From Halomonas sp. (lineage in GTDB: Bacteria > Pseudomonadota > Gammaproteobacteria > Pseudomonadales > Halomonadaceae), in assembly GCA_020201095.1 (NCBI GenBank), contig JAIVHM010000144.1, forward strand, positions 1-37,407: a stretch of DNA of 37,407 bases, in the 5' to 3' direction. The translations under genes and the position numbers were made by a program. Under the pieces are notes generated by a model. That model had not been told where the DNA came from and did no database searches. It worked only from the letters and a program-made list of their open reading frames with translations. This document shows, one piece after another, positions 16,542 to 26,030 of this stretch (position 1 is the first letter of the stretch; each line of letters starts with the position of its first letter).

Positions 16542-16736
16542 ATAAATCGTCGTCTTTGACCTAGACGTCGATGACTCGGCAGTTGCGACGTTGGCGATCA
16601 ACGTCTTGCTGAGTGCGGGCGCACTATATCAATGCCGGAGACAGTGGGCAAGGGGCGAATCCATCAGCGCATCGGGATGAACCCGTCCCATCGTTGCTGT
16701 ATCGTTTGCTTCGTTTTTTTCCGCACCAAGGCCTGT

Positions 16737-16750
16737 ATATGCTTGCATAT
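16737..16750. promoter_or_regulatory. Short palindrome upstream of the ATP-grasp gene
   Basis: ATATGC-TT-GCATAT is a perfect palindrome 45 bases before the proposed ATG at 16796. It could be an operator or part of a promoter. No regulator gene adjoins, so this is a weak call. Confidence 0.25.
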
Positions 16751-16795
16751 CGGCCGGCCTGGGCAATTGTCCATTTCCCCACCGGGAGACACTTC

Positions 16796-18019
16796 ATGAC
16801 AAAGGATCCGAACAAGGGTTACATCGCTCTGCTTGGCTGGAGTCTTAACGCCATCGAAGCCGCCGAAAACTTCGACCGTCGCTACGTGGTGGTCGCGCCC
16901 GACTGGGCCGAGGAGTACTGCCAGAAGCACGACATCCCCTATGTGTCCTGGAACTTCGAGCGTTTGAACGACCGCTCCCTGGAGATCGCCGAGACCCTCA
17001 AGGAACTGGGCGTCGACGTAGCGATACCGATGTTCGAGGAGACCGTGGAGTGGGCAGGCGCCATCAACTCGGTGCTGCTCGACAATCCTCGCCTCTACGG
17101 GCAGTCGCTGCTGCTGCGCGACAAGGCGCTGATGAAGCGCCGCGCTCAGCTGGGCGGTATTCGCGTGGGCATCTTCGAGGAGGCGCATGACAAGGAGGAC
17201 GTCGTTCGTTTTCTCAAGCGGGTCAACCAGACCCTGCTCAAGCTCGACGGCGACCCCAACGACCCCATCCACCTCAAGGCCTTCGACAAGGCTGGCTGTC
17301 TGGGCCACAGGATGATCCGCACCCCGGACGAGGTCGACTCCATCCCGGACGAGGAATTCCCGGTGCTGATGGAATCCCACCTGGACGGCTGGGAATTCGC
17401 CGTGGAAGCGTGGATCCACAATGGCAAGATCGCCTTTCTCAATATCTCCGAGTACGTGACCCTGGGCTACTCGGTGTTTGTGCCGGCATCGCCTGAGCTC
17501 GAATATTATCGCCCGCAGATTGCCGCGCAGATCGAGAAACTGATCAAGACGTTCGACATCGAATTTGGCCTGATCCATCCAGAGTACTTCGTCACCAGCG
17601 ACGGCGAGATGTACTTTGGCGAAGTGGCTTACCGTCCGCCTGGGTTCAAGGTGTTCGAACTGCTCGAGCGGGTTTACGGCTTCAACGCCTACCAAGCCTC
17701 CATGCTGGTGTTCGATCCCAAGACCACTGCCGAAGAGGTCTCGGCGTTCTTCCCCGAAGAGGTGGTGGACGCCGACGGCTTTGCCGGTTGCTTCGGGGTC
17801 TATCCGCGCCGCCGCGTGGTCAACAAACTGGAGATTCCGGAAGAGGTCGAGGACGATCCCTACTTCGAGTCCCACGAGCTCACCGCACCGATGGAAGAGA
17901 CCGTCACCAAGCGAACCGCCTTCGGTACCCACTGGGGCCTGATATACTTCAAGGGCGACGAATCTGTACGCATGAAGGAATTGCTCAAGCATATGGAAGA
18001 GCTTGATTTTTATATCTGA
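16796..18019 (+). CDS. ATP-grasp domain protein (carboxylate-amine ligase type)
   Basis: A 407-residue ATP-grasp enzyme. An N-terminal Rossmann-like domain (residues 1 to about 100) is followed by the ATP-grasp fold. RDKALMKRRAQLGGIRVG at 108-125 is the usual entry helix, and ATP contacts include Lys161 and Glu193 in LMESHLDGWEFAVEAW. The magnesium and substrate region is GLIHPEYFV (258-266) with Glu276 and Arg280 in GEVAYRPPG. Such enzymes join a carboxylate to an amine or thiol through an acyl-phosphate. The frame is open 61 codons upstream, but GGGAG before the ATG at 16796 supports this start. It lies 45 bases before a papain-like gene, which suggests one operon. The substrates are unknown. 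Confidence 0.87.
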   Translation: MTKDPNKGYIALLGWSLNAIEAAENFDRRYVVVAPDWAEEYCQKHDIPYVSWNFERLNDRSLEIAETLKELGVDVAIPMFEETVEWAGAINSVLLDNPRLYGQSLLLRDKALMKRRAQLGGIRVGIFEEAHDKEDVVRFLKRVNQTLLKLDGDPNDPIHLKAFDKAGCLGHRMIRTPDEVDSIPDEEFPVLMESHLDGWEFAVEAWIHNGKIAFLNISEYVTLGYSVFVPASPELEYYRPQIAAQIEKLIKTFDIEFGLIHPEYFVTSDGEMYFGEVAYRPPGFKVFELLERVYGFNAYQASMLVFDPKTTAEEVSAFFPEEVVDADGFAGCFGVYPRRRVVNKLEIPEEVEDDPYFESHELTAPMEETVTKRTAFGTHWGLIYFKGDESVRMKELLKHMEELDFYI

Positions 18020-18064
18020 TACAGGCGTCATGGCGATATGACATCCTGACGACAAGGAGTCGGC

Positions 18065-20101
18065 GTGACTACGCACCGACACACGCAAGACATGAGTGCA
18101 ACGCCTGCGGCCGACGAAAAGCTCGATGGCCTTTGCCAAAAACTGGACCAGGCAGTCAGTCTGCTGGCTAACGCCCCGAAGTTTGCAAGACCCGGCAAGC
18201 TGCCAAGGGTGCTCGACACCGCCCGCCGGGTGCTACTCCTGGAAGGCGGTGCCGCCGCCATCGAGGCCCGCGCCCAGGCCTATGAAAAGGCTGGGGTCTT
18301 TGCAGGCTCCGACTGGCAGACTCCCCAATACCTAGTGCCCTCGCTGACGACCCACTCCCTCAAGAGCGCCGATCCCAATCTGGTCGCGATTGAGGCGCTG
18401 AGCGAGCTGCGCCTGCTGGCCGTGGCAAAGGGGGAGTATCTGCATGACCAGATCTCGGCCGAACAGGCCCACCACTACCTGACCCAGGTAATGGCGATCA
18501 ATCTATGGCTGTTGTTTGGCGCACCCAGCGAGGCTGAGCGCGAGACTCAAGGCCGCCTGGCTCAGATTCCCCGCCATCTGTTCCAGCATCTGGCCGAGCG
18601 CATCGGCTACGAGCACATCATCGACCGGCTGATCGACGAGATCTGGCGCATCCTGCATCAGCGCCCCATCCAGGTTGAACCGGTCAAGACAATGATCACC
18701 CAGATCGCCATCTGCCAGGCCAATCCAGAGATCGATCTGGGTATCAGCGGCCAGGGCGCCGACCGCCTGGTCAGCTCGCTGTTCGGCCCTACCCGGGCCT
18801 GCCGCGAGGATCCCGGCATCGAGATCTATCGTGAACGGCTTTCCAGCATGGACGGCGCCGCGCTCCAGGGAGAGGCCACCGGCTTCGCCCGGGCCATGCA
18901 CGACACCGGGCTGGTCTCGGCCTATCATCCGGTGCTGCTGCGACACCTGTTGGATCACAGCGATCACCTGGTGGCCGAAGCGCTGGGACTCTCGGCCACC
19001 GGTCGCGATTGCCTGCTCTGCTACCGCGAGCTGGTCTCGGCGCTGATCCGCGGCGGCGTGCATCCATCCACGCCCCAAGCCGTCTTTGGCCTGGCACTGA
19101 TGCTGGAGCGCGGCATTCTCTACCAGCCGCCGGTAGCCCCGGCAATGTGGCGCCAGATGAGCCTGACGCTCACAGAATGGTCCCAGGCACGGCTCAACAC
19201 CGCCTTCGGTGAGGCGATCTCGCCCAGGGCAAGGCTGCTCGAGGGGGTGCTGTGCATGCTAGGTCAGCCGCTGGGCGTGGGTCAGGGCAACAACCCCACC
19301 TGCCAGTCGGCTCGGGCCCTCTCCATGTGGGCCTACAACGACCCCGACTACCTGCTGCAGATGGTGGCCTGGGCAGCCCGCGACGACGAGATCATCATGC
19401 ACTTCGAGGGTCAGCCGATCTCCTCGATGGAGAGCAGCGGCGGCGTGGCCAAGAACCTGCCCATGGACCTCGACCCGGTATCGCTGATCGTGGTGCCCCA
19501 CCTGGATCGTATCTATGCCGAGATGGGCCGACGTTGCAACGGTCGCGAGGGTGACCCTCACCGCTGGGTCAACCCCGAGTTCCACGGATGGTGGTCCGGC
19601 CGGGGCTTTCGCATCAACGTCGACGTGGCCACGGGCAAGCTTCACGAGCTGGACACCTTCCTGCGCCACTTCTACGCCAGCTACCACCCCTACTACAACG
19701 GCAATCAGCCGCTGATTCACCCTCAGCCGGCGGGCATCGCGGTGACCGACAGCGCCGCTCGCTTCATCGGCTGGCACGCCATCACCGTGCTGCGCGTATC
19801 GCTGGATCCTTCCGATGTGATGCGGGTTTATTTCTACAACCCCAACAACGACAGCGGCCAGGACTGGGGCGACGATATCAAGGTCAGCACCGCCGACCAC
19901 GGCGAGCGCGCTGGCGAGGCCTCACTGCCCTTCGATCAGTTCGCCTCACGTCTTTACATCTTCCATTACGACCCGCTGGAGCCCGGCGAGTTGGCCCAGG
20001 TCACTCAGGAGGAGCTCGATGTGGTGATCGGCCACATCCACCGCAGCTGGGGAGCGGACAGAATCCCGCCGGCCGACCTGCAGGCCGATGAAGGTCTCTA
20101 G
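18065..20101 (+). CDS. Large protein with candidate papain-like C-terminal domain
   Basis: I do not recognise the whole 678-residue protein as a named family. It starts at a GTG with AAGGAG five bases before; an ATG nine codons later is an alternative. No signal peptide or membrane segment is seen. Residues 1 to about 395 look helical and soluble. The C-terminal part shows a papain-like set: Gln407 and Cys413 in GQGNNPTCQSARALSMWA with the six-residue Gln-Cys spacing of papain, His571 in IGWHAITVLRV, and Asn592 in VYFYNPNNDSGQDWG. This is my inference from motifs. Together with the preceding ATP-grasp gene it recalls bifunctional ligase/amidase systems such as glutathionylspermidine synthetase/amidase. 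It could be a hydrolase, transamidase or inactive homologue. Confidence 0.7.
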   Translation: MTTHRHTQDMSATPAADEKLDGLCQKLDQAVSLLANAPKFARPGKLPRVLDTARRVLLLEGGAAAIEARAQAYEKAGVFAGSDWQTPQYLVPSLTTHSLKSADPNLVAIEALSELRLLAVAKGEYLHDQISAEQAHHYLTQVMAINLWLLFGAPSEAERETQGRLAQIPRHLFQHLAERIGYEHIIDRLIDEIWRILHQRPIQVEPVKTMITQIAICQANPEIDLGISGQGADRLVSSLFGPTRACREDPGIEIYRERLSSMDGAALQGEATGFARAMHDTGLVSAYHPVLLRHLLDHSDHLVAEALGLSATGRDCLLCYRELVSALIRGGVHPSTPQAVFGLALMLERGILYQPPVAPAMWRQMSLTLTEWSQARLNTAFGEAISPRARLLEGVLCMLGQPLGVGQGNNPTCQSARALSMWAYNDPDYLLQMVAWAARDDEIIMHFEGQPISSMESSGGVAKNLPMDLDPVSLIVVPHLDRIYAEMGRRCNGREGDPHRWVNPEFHGWWSGRGFRINVDVATGKLHELDTFLRHFYASYHPYYNGNQPLIHPQPAGIAVTDSAARFIGWHAITVLRVSLDPSDVMRVYFYNPNNDSGQDWGDDIKVSTADHGERAGEASLPFDQFASRLYIFHYDPLEPGELAQVTQEELDVVIGHIHRSWGADRIPPADLQADEGL

Positions 20102-20106
20102 GCGAT

Positions 20107-20883
20107 ATGCCACGCCTCGATCAGTTGCTTGTTACCCGCGGACTGGCTCGCTCGCGCACCCGAGCCCAGCGGCTAATTCGTTATGGGCGAGTTAGCCTGG
20201 CAGGCGGCGGCCGCGTGCTCACCAAGCCCGGAGAGAAACTGCCGGAGGACACTCATCTGGCAGTGGCGGAGGAGCCCGAGGAGCGCTACGTGTCCCGGGC
20301 GGGGCTCAAGCTCGAGGCGCTGATCGAGGCGCTGGGCCTGGATCTGACGGGCAAGCTGGTCCTCGACGTGGGGCAATCCACCGGCGGCTTCACCGACTGC
20401 GCCCTGGCCCACGGCGCTCGCCACGTGATCGGCGTGGAGGTGGGCCACGATCAACTCGATTCAAGCCTGCGCCAAGACTCCCGAGTGACCTGCCTGGAGG
20501 GGCTTAACGCCCGGGCCATGGCCGGTGACCCGCGACTATGTGAGGCTCTTGCCGCACAGGGCGCTGCGGGTCCAGGTCTTGCCGTCATGGATGTTTCCTT
20601 TATCTCTCAGACCCTGATCCTGCCAGAGCTCGCCGCCCTGCTGCTGCCCGGCGGTGAACTGGCCAGCCTGGTCAAGCCGCAATTCGAGGTGGGGCCTCGC
20701 GGAGTCAACGCCCGGGGCCTGGTCAATGACCCCGCCCGCTACGTTGAAGTGGAAGAGAGAATTCGCGCCTGCTGCCTCGCCGTAGGACTGTCGATCCACC
20801 ACTGGCGGGAAAGCCCCTTGCTTGGCGGCGACGGCAACCGCGAGTTTCTGCTCTATGCCGTTCGGGAGGCCCCACCGGCCTGA
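20107..20883 (+). CDS. tlyA: TlyA family rRNA (cytidine-2'-O)-methyltransferase
   Basis: A 258-residue TlyA-type protein. An S4 RNA-binding domain occupies about 1-60, then an FtsJ-like methyltransferase domain with the SAM loop LDVGQSTGGFTD at 86-97. The proposed catalytic tetrad of the family is visible at Lys68, Asp162, Lys190 and Glu246. TlyA 2'-O-methylates cytidines in 16S and/or 23S rRNA, and some homologues have been called haemolysins. It starts five bases after the papain-like gene stop, so it is probably on the same transcript, and it converges on the channel gene with a 12-bp gap. Confidence 0.92.
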   Translation: MPRLDQLLVTRGLARSRTRAQRLIRYGRVSLAGGGRVLTKPGEKLPEDTHLAVAEEPEERYVSRAGLKLEALIEALGLDLTGKLVLDVGQSTGGFTDCALAHGARHVIGVEVGHDQLDSSLRQDSRVTCLEGLNARAMAGDPRLCEALAAQGAAGPGLAVMDVSFISQTLILPELAALLLPGGELASLVKPQFEVGPRGVNARGLVNDPARYVEVEERIRACCLAVGLSIHHWRESPLLGGDGNREFLLYAVREAPPA

Positions 20884-20895
20884 GTTCACCTTATG

Positions 20896-23800
20896 TCAGC
20901 GCCCATCACCTCCCCCGCCACTGTCGCCGGGATCGACTTCACCCGGATCCCCCTCGGCCCCGGGAGGCGGATTCGCCAAAGCGGGCTCCTTTGAAGGCAC
21001 CACGCGCTGGACCCGCGCGGCCTGCCCGCCGGGGCGATGCAGCCAGACGTCGAGCTGGTTGAAGGCGATATCGACGTCATGCTCGGCGAACAACTCGCCC
21101 ACTCGACAGTTGATCTCGTCGGTGGCGTAGAGGCGGTCGCCCAGGGAGTTGACGAAGATCCGAAGCTCGAAGTTCAGGGTACTCTCACCGTAGTCCATGA
21201 ATAACACCAGAGGCTCGGGGTCGGCCAGCACCCGGGCGTTTTCGTCGGCGGCCTGGCGCAGCAGACGATGAACCAGCCGATGGTCTGACCCGTAGGCCAC
21301 GCCGAAGCTCAGCACCACTCGGGTGACCGTGTCCGACAGTGACCAGTTAATCAGTTGGTCGGTGACAAAGGTCTTGTTGGGAATGATGATTTCCTTGCGG
21401 TCGAAGTCGGTCACCGTTGTGGCACGAATACGGATCTTGCTCACCGTGCCGGTCAGATTGCCCAGTGTCACGGTGTCGCCGATGCGCACCGGGCGCTCGA
21501 AGAGGATGATCAGGCCCGACACGAAGTTGGCAAAGATCTCCTGCAGGCCGAAGCCCAGCCCCACGCTCAGCGCGGCCACCAGCCATTGCAGCTTGTCCCA
21601 GGAGACGCCGAGCGTGCCTAGAGACGAGACCAGGCCGGTGCCCACAATGGTGTAGGAGAGCAGCGAGGTAATGGCATAGGCGCTGCCCTGCTTCATCTCC
21701 AGACGCGACAGCACCATGACCTCGAGAAGGCCCGGCAGGTTACGGGCCATCATTAGCGTCAGCCCGATGATCAGCAGCGCGGTGAAGATATCGGCCACCG
21801 ACAGGGTGTTGCCAACCAGGTCGCCGCCTTCCAACTCGTCAGTTTCCCAGATCGCTACCTGTTCCAGATAACTCAGCACCGTCAGCAGGTCCGACCAGAC
21901 CAGGTAGAGCAGGAACACGAAGCCGATCAGCAGCATCAGTTTGGAGAGACGCAGCGACTGCTGGTTGATCTGGTCCATGTCCAGCGGCGGCTCTTCCACC
22001 ACCTCCTGCCCCCCGTCGGCCACCTCCTGAGCATGAGCCCGGCGCCTGGCCAGGGCCCGCTTGAAGGCCAACCGGCGTGCCGCTACCGCCAGACCACGCA
22101 CCACCGACGCCTCCACCAGGATCCACAGCCCCAATAGATAGAGGGTGAGCACAAAGCGCCCCACCAGGCTCAGCGCCGTGTATTCATAGCCGGCCACGAT
22201 CAGCCCGACCAGCACCAGGGGAACAGCGGCCATGGCTAGCCCCAGCACCAGGCGAAACAGCCGCACGCCGAAGTAGGGCGCATGGGCCAGGATCAGGCGG
22301 GCCTGCAGAAAGCTCATGGCCAGCAAACCCGTGACCAGCAGGCCCAGCGCTACCGGGCGGTGGTTAAGTCCAAAGTCGGTATCTCGCGCCAGAGTGGCGA
22401 TCACCAGTACCGGCACCAGGGCCAGTCCCAGCCAGCCGAGCAGCCAATGGAGACGTGCGGTGTAGTCCGCTGGCCAGTAGAAGTGCTTGGTGGCTACGCC
22501 GTCCAGGACCAACAGGCGTCGCCCCCAGGCAATCACTGCCCAGGCCAGCGAGAGCTGCAGGGCGGCCAGGCCCAGGCCGTGAGATATCCCCTCATTGCCC
22601 GCCAGCAATCCGCTGCCAGCGGCTGCCAGGATCAGGGGCCCGGGAATCGCCAGGGGGACATTCAACAACACTGCCCGGGGCGTGTGCAGCTGGGTATCGC
22701 TGCGCAGACGCCCAACCTGCTCATGCAGCGTCGCCAGACGGGCCTTGACCCGCCGGCGACTCAGCATCAGCCCGATCGCCACCAGTAACAGGGGCACGCT
22801 CGCCAGGGCACCGGCGTTGGGCAGGCGCCAATGCACCGGCAGCACCTGGCGCCACTCCCCCTCCTGCCACTCAAGCACAAGATTTTTGGGCAGCTGGCGC
22901 GCCCATGCCAGATCGAGCGGCCGAGTGTTGGCCACCCAGAAGAGCTGCTCGTCGATGGTCGCGCGCAGCTCGCGCGACGTCTCGAGCAGCTGCTGCTGGT
23001 TGAGCTGCATCTCGATGGCCGAACTCAGCAGAGTGCCATAGGTCTGCTCCAGGCGATCCACCAGCTCGCGGCGAGACTGGTAGAGACGCTGAAGGGAATC
23101 GACCAGGGCATCACTGACCTCGACACCGGCCTCTTCCAGGCGCTGTTTGGCCAGGCGCTCACCCTGGCGCAGCTCATCGCGTTGGCGCACCAAATCGAAT
23201 TGGCGCAGGCGCAGATCGGCGATCTCGTCCTGGAGGTTACGTCGCGATGCCACCTGGGGCAGCGAGCGGCGCTGCTCGCGAAGAATCCGCGACAGCAGAA
23301 TGCTGCCGCGGATCGCCTCGATCTGTTCGTTGAGGCTGCGCTGCAACTGTCGGACATAATCGAGCTGGCTACGCACCACCAGGCTCTCGCGCACCAGCGC
23401 ACTGCTTCGGTCGTTGGTTCTCAGCAGCTCAAGGCTGAGATCGCGATTGATCTGCTGGGCACGCTCGAGAACCGGGTGCCCTGCCTCGAGCAGCGGGTCG
23501 TCCCTGACGGCATCGGCGATGGCCTGCTCCGAAGCCAGGCGCCGCTTGCGCTCGATGACATTCTGCAGCACAGAGAGCTCCGACTCTTGCCGGGCGATCT
23601 GTTGGGTCATGAGGTCGCGGCGCTGCTGGTCGAGCTCGCGCAGGCGAGCGTTGGTAGTCAGCTCACGCTGATGAAACAGCAAGGTGAGCTCGGCCAGACG
23701 ACGCTCCACCCGTTGCTGCCAGAGCCGAGGGTCTTCGCTGGGAAGATCACGGTTCTCGAGTTCTTCCTGAGCGCGACGCGCCCTCTCCACCGCCTGCATG

Positions 23801-24348
23801 GCCTCGGAGATCGCATGCTGGGCGCGCTCCGGCAGAGTCTGGGACGAAAGCAATTGGGCGTTGACTTCGGCCAGACGATCCTGCATCCGCTGAAGCTCGA
23901 TCACCGACTCCTGCTGGCGCTGTTCCAGCTCATCCAGGGATAGGTCGTCCAGACCGGTGGCCGACAGGTCCCGGGCCGCCTCCTCCTCTGCTCGCAGCTC
24001 TCGCTCCAGGCGCAGCAGTTCTGAAGGGGCCCGCTCGACGCGTGCTTCAAGAGCCTCAATACGCTTTTCCATCTCTTCCAGAGAGGCCAGGGAGGACAGC
24101 GTCTCTTCCAGCAGTTCTTTCTCGCCAAGCTGAGCGGTACTGAGGCTCTCACCCTCTACGGGAGCCAAGGCATCGAGCCGCGCCTCTACGTCACCGCGCT
24201 CCGGCAGGCTCACTTCTGCACGTGCCGGCTGCACAACGGCCATCAACAGCAGGGCCATCAGCAGCAGGGCTAAAAGCACCAGGGCAGGCCATCCCCAGCG
24301 GCTCGCTCCCCCCCTACCCATGGGGCATACCCTTGCAGATTTCGCCAC
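20896..24348 (-). CDS. MscK/KefA-type mechanosensitive channel
   Basis: A 1150-residue MscS-superfamily channel of the large MscK (KefA)/YjeP type. A signal peptide ends near QPARA, about residue 44. A long periplasmic coiled-coil region rich in Glu, Gln and Arg reaches about residue 500. Multiple hydrophobic segments follow between about 520 and 960. The MscS pore and beta domain comes next, with the LGFGLQEIFANFVSGLIILF pore-helix segment and then RPVRIGDTVTLGNLTGTV. These channels release solutes on hypo-osmotic shock, important in a halophile. The start is read as GTG with GAGG before it; an in-frame ATG at 24321 is an alternative that would still leave a signal peptide. Confidence 0.92.
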   Translation of the reverse strand: MAKSARVCPMGRGGASRWGWPALVLLALLLMALLLMAVVQPARAEVSLPERGDVEARLDALAPVEGESLSTAQLGEKELLEETLSSLASLEEMEKRIEALEARVERAPSELLRLERELRAEEEAARDLSATGLDDLSLDELEQRQQESVIELQRMQDRLAEVNAQLLSSQTLPERAQHAISEAMQAVERARRAQEELENRDLPSEDPRLWQQRVERRLAELTLLFHQRELTTNARLRELDQQRRDLMTQQIARQESELSVLQNVIERKRRLASEQAIADAVRDDPLLEAGHPVLERAQQINRDLSLELLRTNDRSSALVRESLVVRSQLDYVRQLQRSLNEQIEAIRGSILLSRILREQRRSLPQVASRRNLQDEIADLRLRQFDLVRQRDELRQGERLAKQRLEEAGVEVSDALVDSLQRLYQSRRELVDRLEQTYGTLLSSAIEMQLNQQQLLETSRELRATIDEQLFWVANTRPLDLAWARQLPKNLVLEWQEGEWRQVLPVHWRLPNAGALASVPLLLVAIGLMLSRRRVKARLATLHEQVGRLRSDTQLHTPRAVLLNVPLAIPGPLILAAAGSGLLAGNEGISHGLGLAALQLSLAWAVIAWGRRLLVLDGVATKHFYWPADYTARLHWLLGWLGLALVPVLVIATLARDTDFGLNHRPVALGLLVTGLLAMSFLQARLILAHAPYFGVRLFRLVLGLAMAAVPLVLVGLIVAGYEYTALSLVGRFVLTLYLLGLWILVEASVVRGLAVAARRLAFKRALARRRAHAQEVADGGQEVVEEPPLDMDQINQQSLRLSKLMLLIGFVFLLYLVWSDLLTVLSYLEQVAIWETDELEGGDLVGNTLSVADIFTALLIIGLTLMMARNLPGLLEVMVLSRLEMKQGSAYAITSLLSYTIVGTGLVSSLGTLGVSWDKLQWLVAALSVGLGFGLQEIFANFVSGLIILFERPVRIGDTVTLGNLTGTVSKIRIRATTVTDFDRKEIIIPNKTFVTDQLINWSLSDTVTRVVLSFGVAYGSDHRLVHRLLRQAADENARVLADPEPLVLFMDYGESTLNFELRIFVNSLGDRLYATDEINCRVGELFAEHDVDIAFNQLDVWLHRPGGQAARVQRVVPSKEPALANPPPGAEGDPGEVDPGDSGGGGDGR

Positions 24349-24442
24349 AGCCTACCTCGCTTGCAAAACATATTGATCACTACTAATTCTCTTCCCCTGC
24401 GACAGGCATGGCAATCACCTTCCCCGTCAGGGTCCCACGCTG

Positions 24443-24470
24443 TTGACTTGACCGCCGGGCGTGGTAGAAC
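24443..24470 (+). promoter_or_regulatory. Candidate sigma-70 promoter of pldA
   Basis: TTGACT at 24443-24448 and TAGAAC at 24465-24470 are separated by 16 bases and end 36 bases before the pldA start. They match the -35 box well and the -10 box moderately. Confidence 0.45.
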
Positions 24471-24506
24471 GACTGTCTGAATCCCCATTGTCTTCCGGAT
24501 CTCCCC

Positions 24507-25592
24507 ATGACCTCGCTGAACCGCTCTGCCATTCTCGCCGGCGCAAGCCTGGCACTGTTGCTGCTCGCAGGTGTAACGCAGGCTGATACTCAGCAACTTC
24601 GGCAGAGTGACGGCAGCACCACCGGAGCCGGCGTCGGAGAAAGCGCCGCGGACCGCGGCGCCATTCAGGCCCGCATCCGGGCACTCAACGCGGAGCTCGA
24701 GTCGTTGCAGAGCGAGCTTCAAGCGCTGCCCGAAGACGGCGTCATCCAGTCCGAAACGATCCCAACCAACGAGGTCGCGGCTCTGCAGGCCCGTGAGCGT
24801 CGTGAGTTTGAGCTCGAGTCCCGCCGCAACCCCTTTTCCATTACCACCTATCGGCGCAACTATCTCTTCCCCGCCAGCTACACGACCAACCCCAACCGGG
24901 AAGCATTCCAGGACATTTCCTCTGAAAACGGTCCCGACAACATCGAGTTGAAGTTCCAGTTCAGCGCCAAGGTCAGCCTGGTCGATGGGCTGCTCGGCGA
25001 CACCGGCGACCTCTACTTTGCCTACACCCAGCGCAGCTGGTGGCAGGCGTACAACACCGACTCATCATCGCCTTTTCGCGAGACTAACTATGAGCCGGAA
25101 ATCTTCATGAATTTCGACAACGCCTGGCAGGCCCTGGGCTGGACCAATGTGCGTAACCGCCTGGCGCTGAACCATACCTCCAACGGTCGCTCCGCTCCGC
25201 TCTCGCGCAGCTGGAACCGGGTCTACCTCGAGAGCATCTTCCAGCGCGGCGACTGGGCCTTCAGCCTGGCCCCCCATTGGCGCATACCGGAGTCTGAGGG
25301 CGAGGATGATAACCCTGACATCGAGCGCTACATGGGCTACGGCGATGCCACCATCGCCCGGCGCTTCGGCGACAACGAGCTGAGCCTGCTTTGGCGGGGC
25401 AATCCCAGCGCGGGCAATATGGGTACCCAGGTGGACTACTCTTGGCCGCTGTTCAGCGGCAATGTCCGCGGCCACGTTCAGTACTACTACGGCCATGGCG
25501 AGAGCATGGTCGACTACGATCATCGCAACCATCGTCTGAGCCTGGGTTTCAGCCTCAATCCATTGTTCAGCGGCGGCAGCATGACCCGTTGA
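24507..25592 (+). CDS. pldA: Outer membrane phospholipase A (OMPLA)
   Basis: A 361-residue outer membrane phospholipase A1. A signal peptide ends near TQA (residue 26). A helical spacer of about 80 residues follows, longer than in E. coli, and then the 12-strand barrel domain from about 105. The catalytic triad is visible as His223 and Ser225 in NHTSNG and Asn237 in PLSRSWNR, with the same His to Asn spacing of 14 as E. coli His142/Asn156. The enzyme removes misplaced phospholipids from the outer leaflet when envelope asymmetry is lost, acting as a calcium-dependent dimer. It is divergent from the mechanosensitive channel gene. Confidence 0.94.
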   Translation: MTSLNRSAILAGASLALLLLAGVTQADTQQLRQSDGSTTGAGVGESAADRGAIQARIRALNAELESLQSELQALPEDGVIQSETIPTNEVAALQARERREFELESRRNPFSITTYRRNYLFPASYTTNPNREAFQDISSENGPDNIELKFQFSAKVSLVDGLLGDTGDLYFAYTQRSWWQAYNTDSSSPFRETNYEPEIFMNFDNAWQALGWTNVRNRLALNHTSNGRSAPLSRSWNRVYLESIFQRGDWAFSLAPHWRIPESEGEDDNPDIERYMGYGDATIARRFGDNELSLLWRGNPSAGNMGTQVDYSWPLFSGNVRGHVQYYYGHGESMVDYDHRNHRLSLGFSLNPLFSGGSMTR

Positions 25593-25636
25593 TGCTGATC
25601 TCGATCAAGCCGACTTCGGTCCAGGCCGCCGCAGCC

Positions 25637-25665
25637 GTGGCAAGCGCTGCGTCGACTGCTATGCT
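25637..25665 (+). promoter_or_regulatory. Candidate promoter of the yqjD-like operon
   Basis: GTGGCA (25637-25642), 17 bases, then TATGCT (25660-25665) preceded by a C. A -10 box of the form CTATGCT with a poor -35 resembles sigma-S promoters, which would suit a stationary-phase role like that of E. coli yqjD. This is suggestive only. Confidence 0.4.
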
Positions 25666-25697
25666 AGTCCTGTCATTCACCGTCAGAGGAAGACCCA

Positions 25698-26030
25698 ATG
25701 GCTAATCGTACCCCGCATACTCAAGATTCTACCCAGCAGCTAAAGGATGATCTGCACCATCTCACCCAGACCGTCGAGGAACTGGTCAACGCCACGGCCG
25801 ATGACTCCCGAAGCAATATCAAGGAGCTGCGCGACCGCGCCGAGAAACGCCTGAAGGAGACTCGGGACCGTCTCGAGGATCGCGGCGAGCGCCTTTATGG
25901 CGAGGCCCGGGAAACCGTTGAGCACCAGGTCGACGCCGTCGATCGCTACGTCCACGACAACACCTGGACCAGCATCGGCATCGGCGCCGCGCTGGGTATT
26001 GTCGTCGGCATGCTGATCGGGCGTCGCTGA
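25698..26030 (+). CDS. DUF883 family (YqjD/ElaB-like) membrane-anchored protein
   Basis: A 110-residue DUF883 protein. A long charged amphipathic helix occupies most of the length, and a single C-terminal membrane segment (SIGIGAALGIVVGMLIG) ends in Arg-Arg. E. coli relatives YqjD and ElaB are stationary-phase inner-membrane proteins that bind ribosomes. The ATG follows an AGAGGAAG purine box. It overlaps the next gene by one base (TGATG), which gives the same order as the E. coli yqjD-yqjE-yqjK set. Confidence 0.9.
   Translation: MANRTPHTQDSTQQLKDDLHHLTQTVEELVNATADDSRSNIKELRDRAEKRLKETRDRLEDRGERLYGEARETVEHQVDAVDRYVHDNTWTSIGIGAALGIVVGMLIGRR

Noticed and set aside
16664-18139. 491-residue antisense frame opposite the ATP-grasp gene
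   Set aside because: Open only as a by-product of GC-rich codon use; the plus-strand protein has clear ATP-grasp motifs and a ribosome binding site, and this frame has neither.
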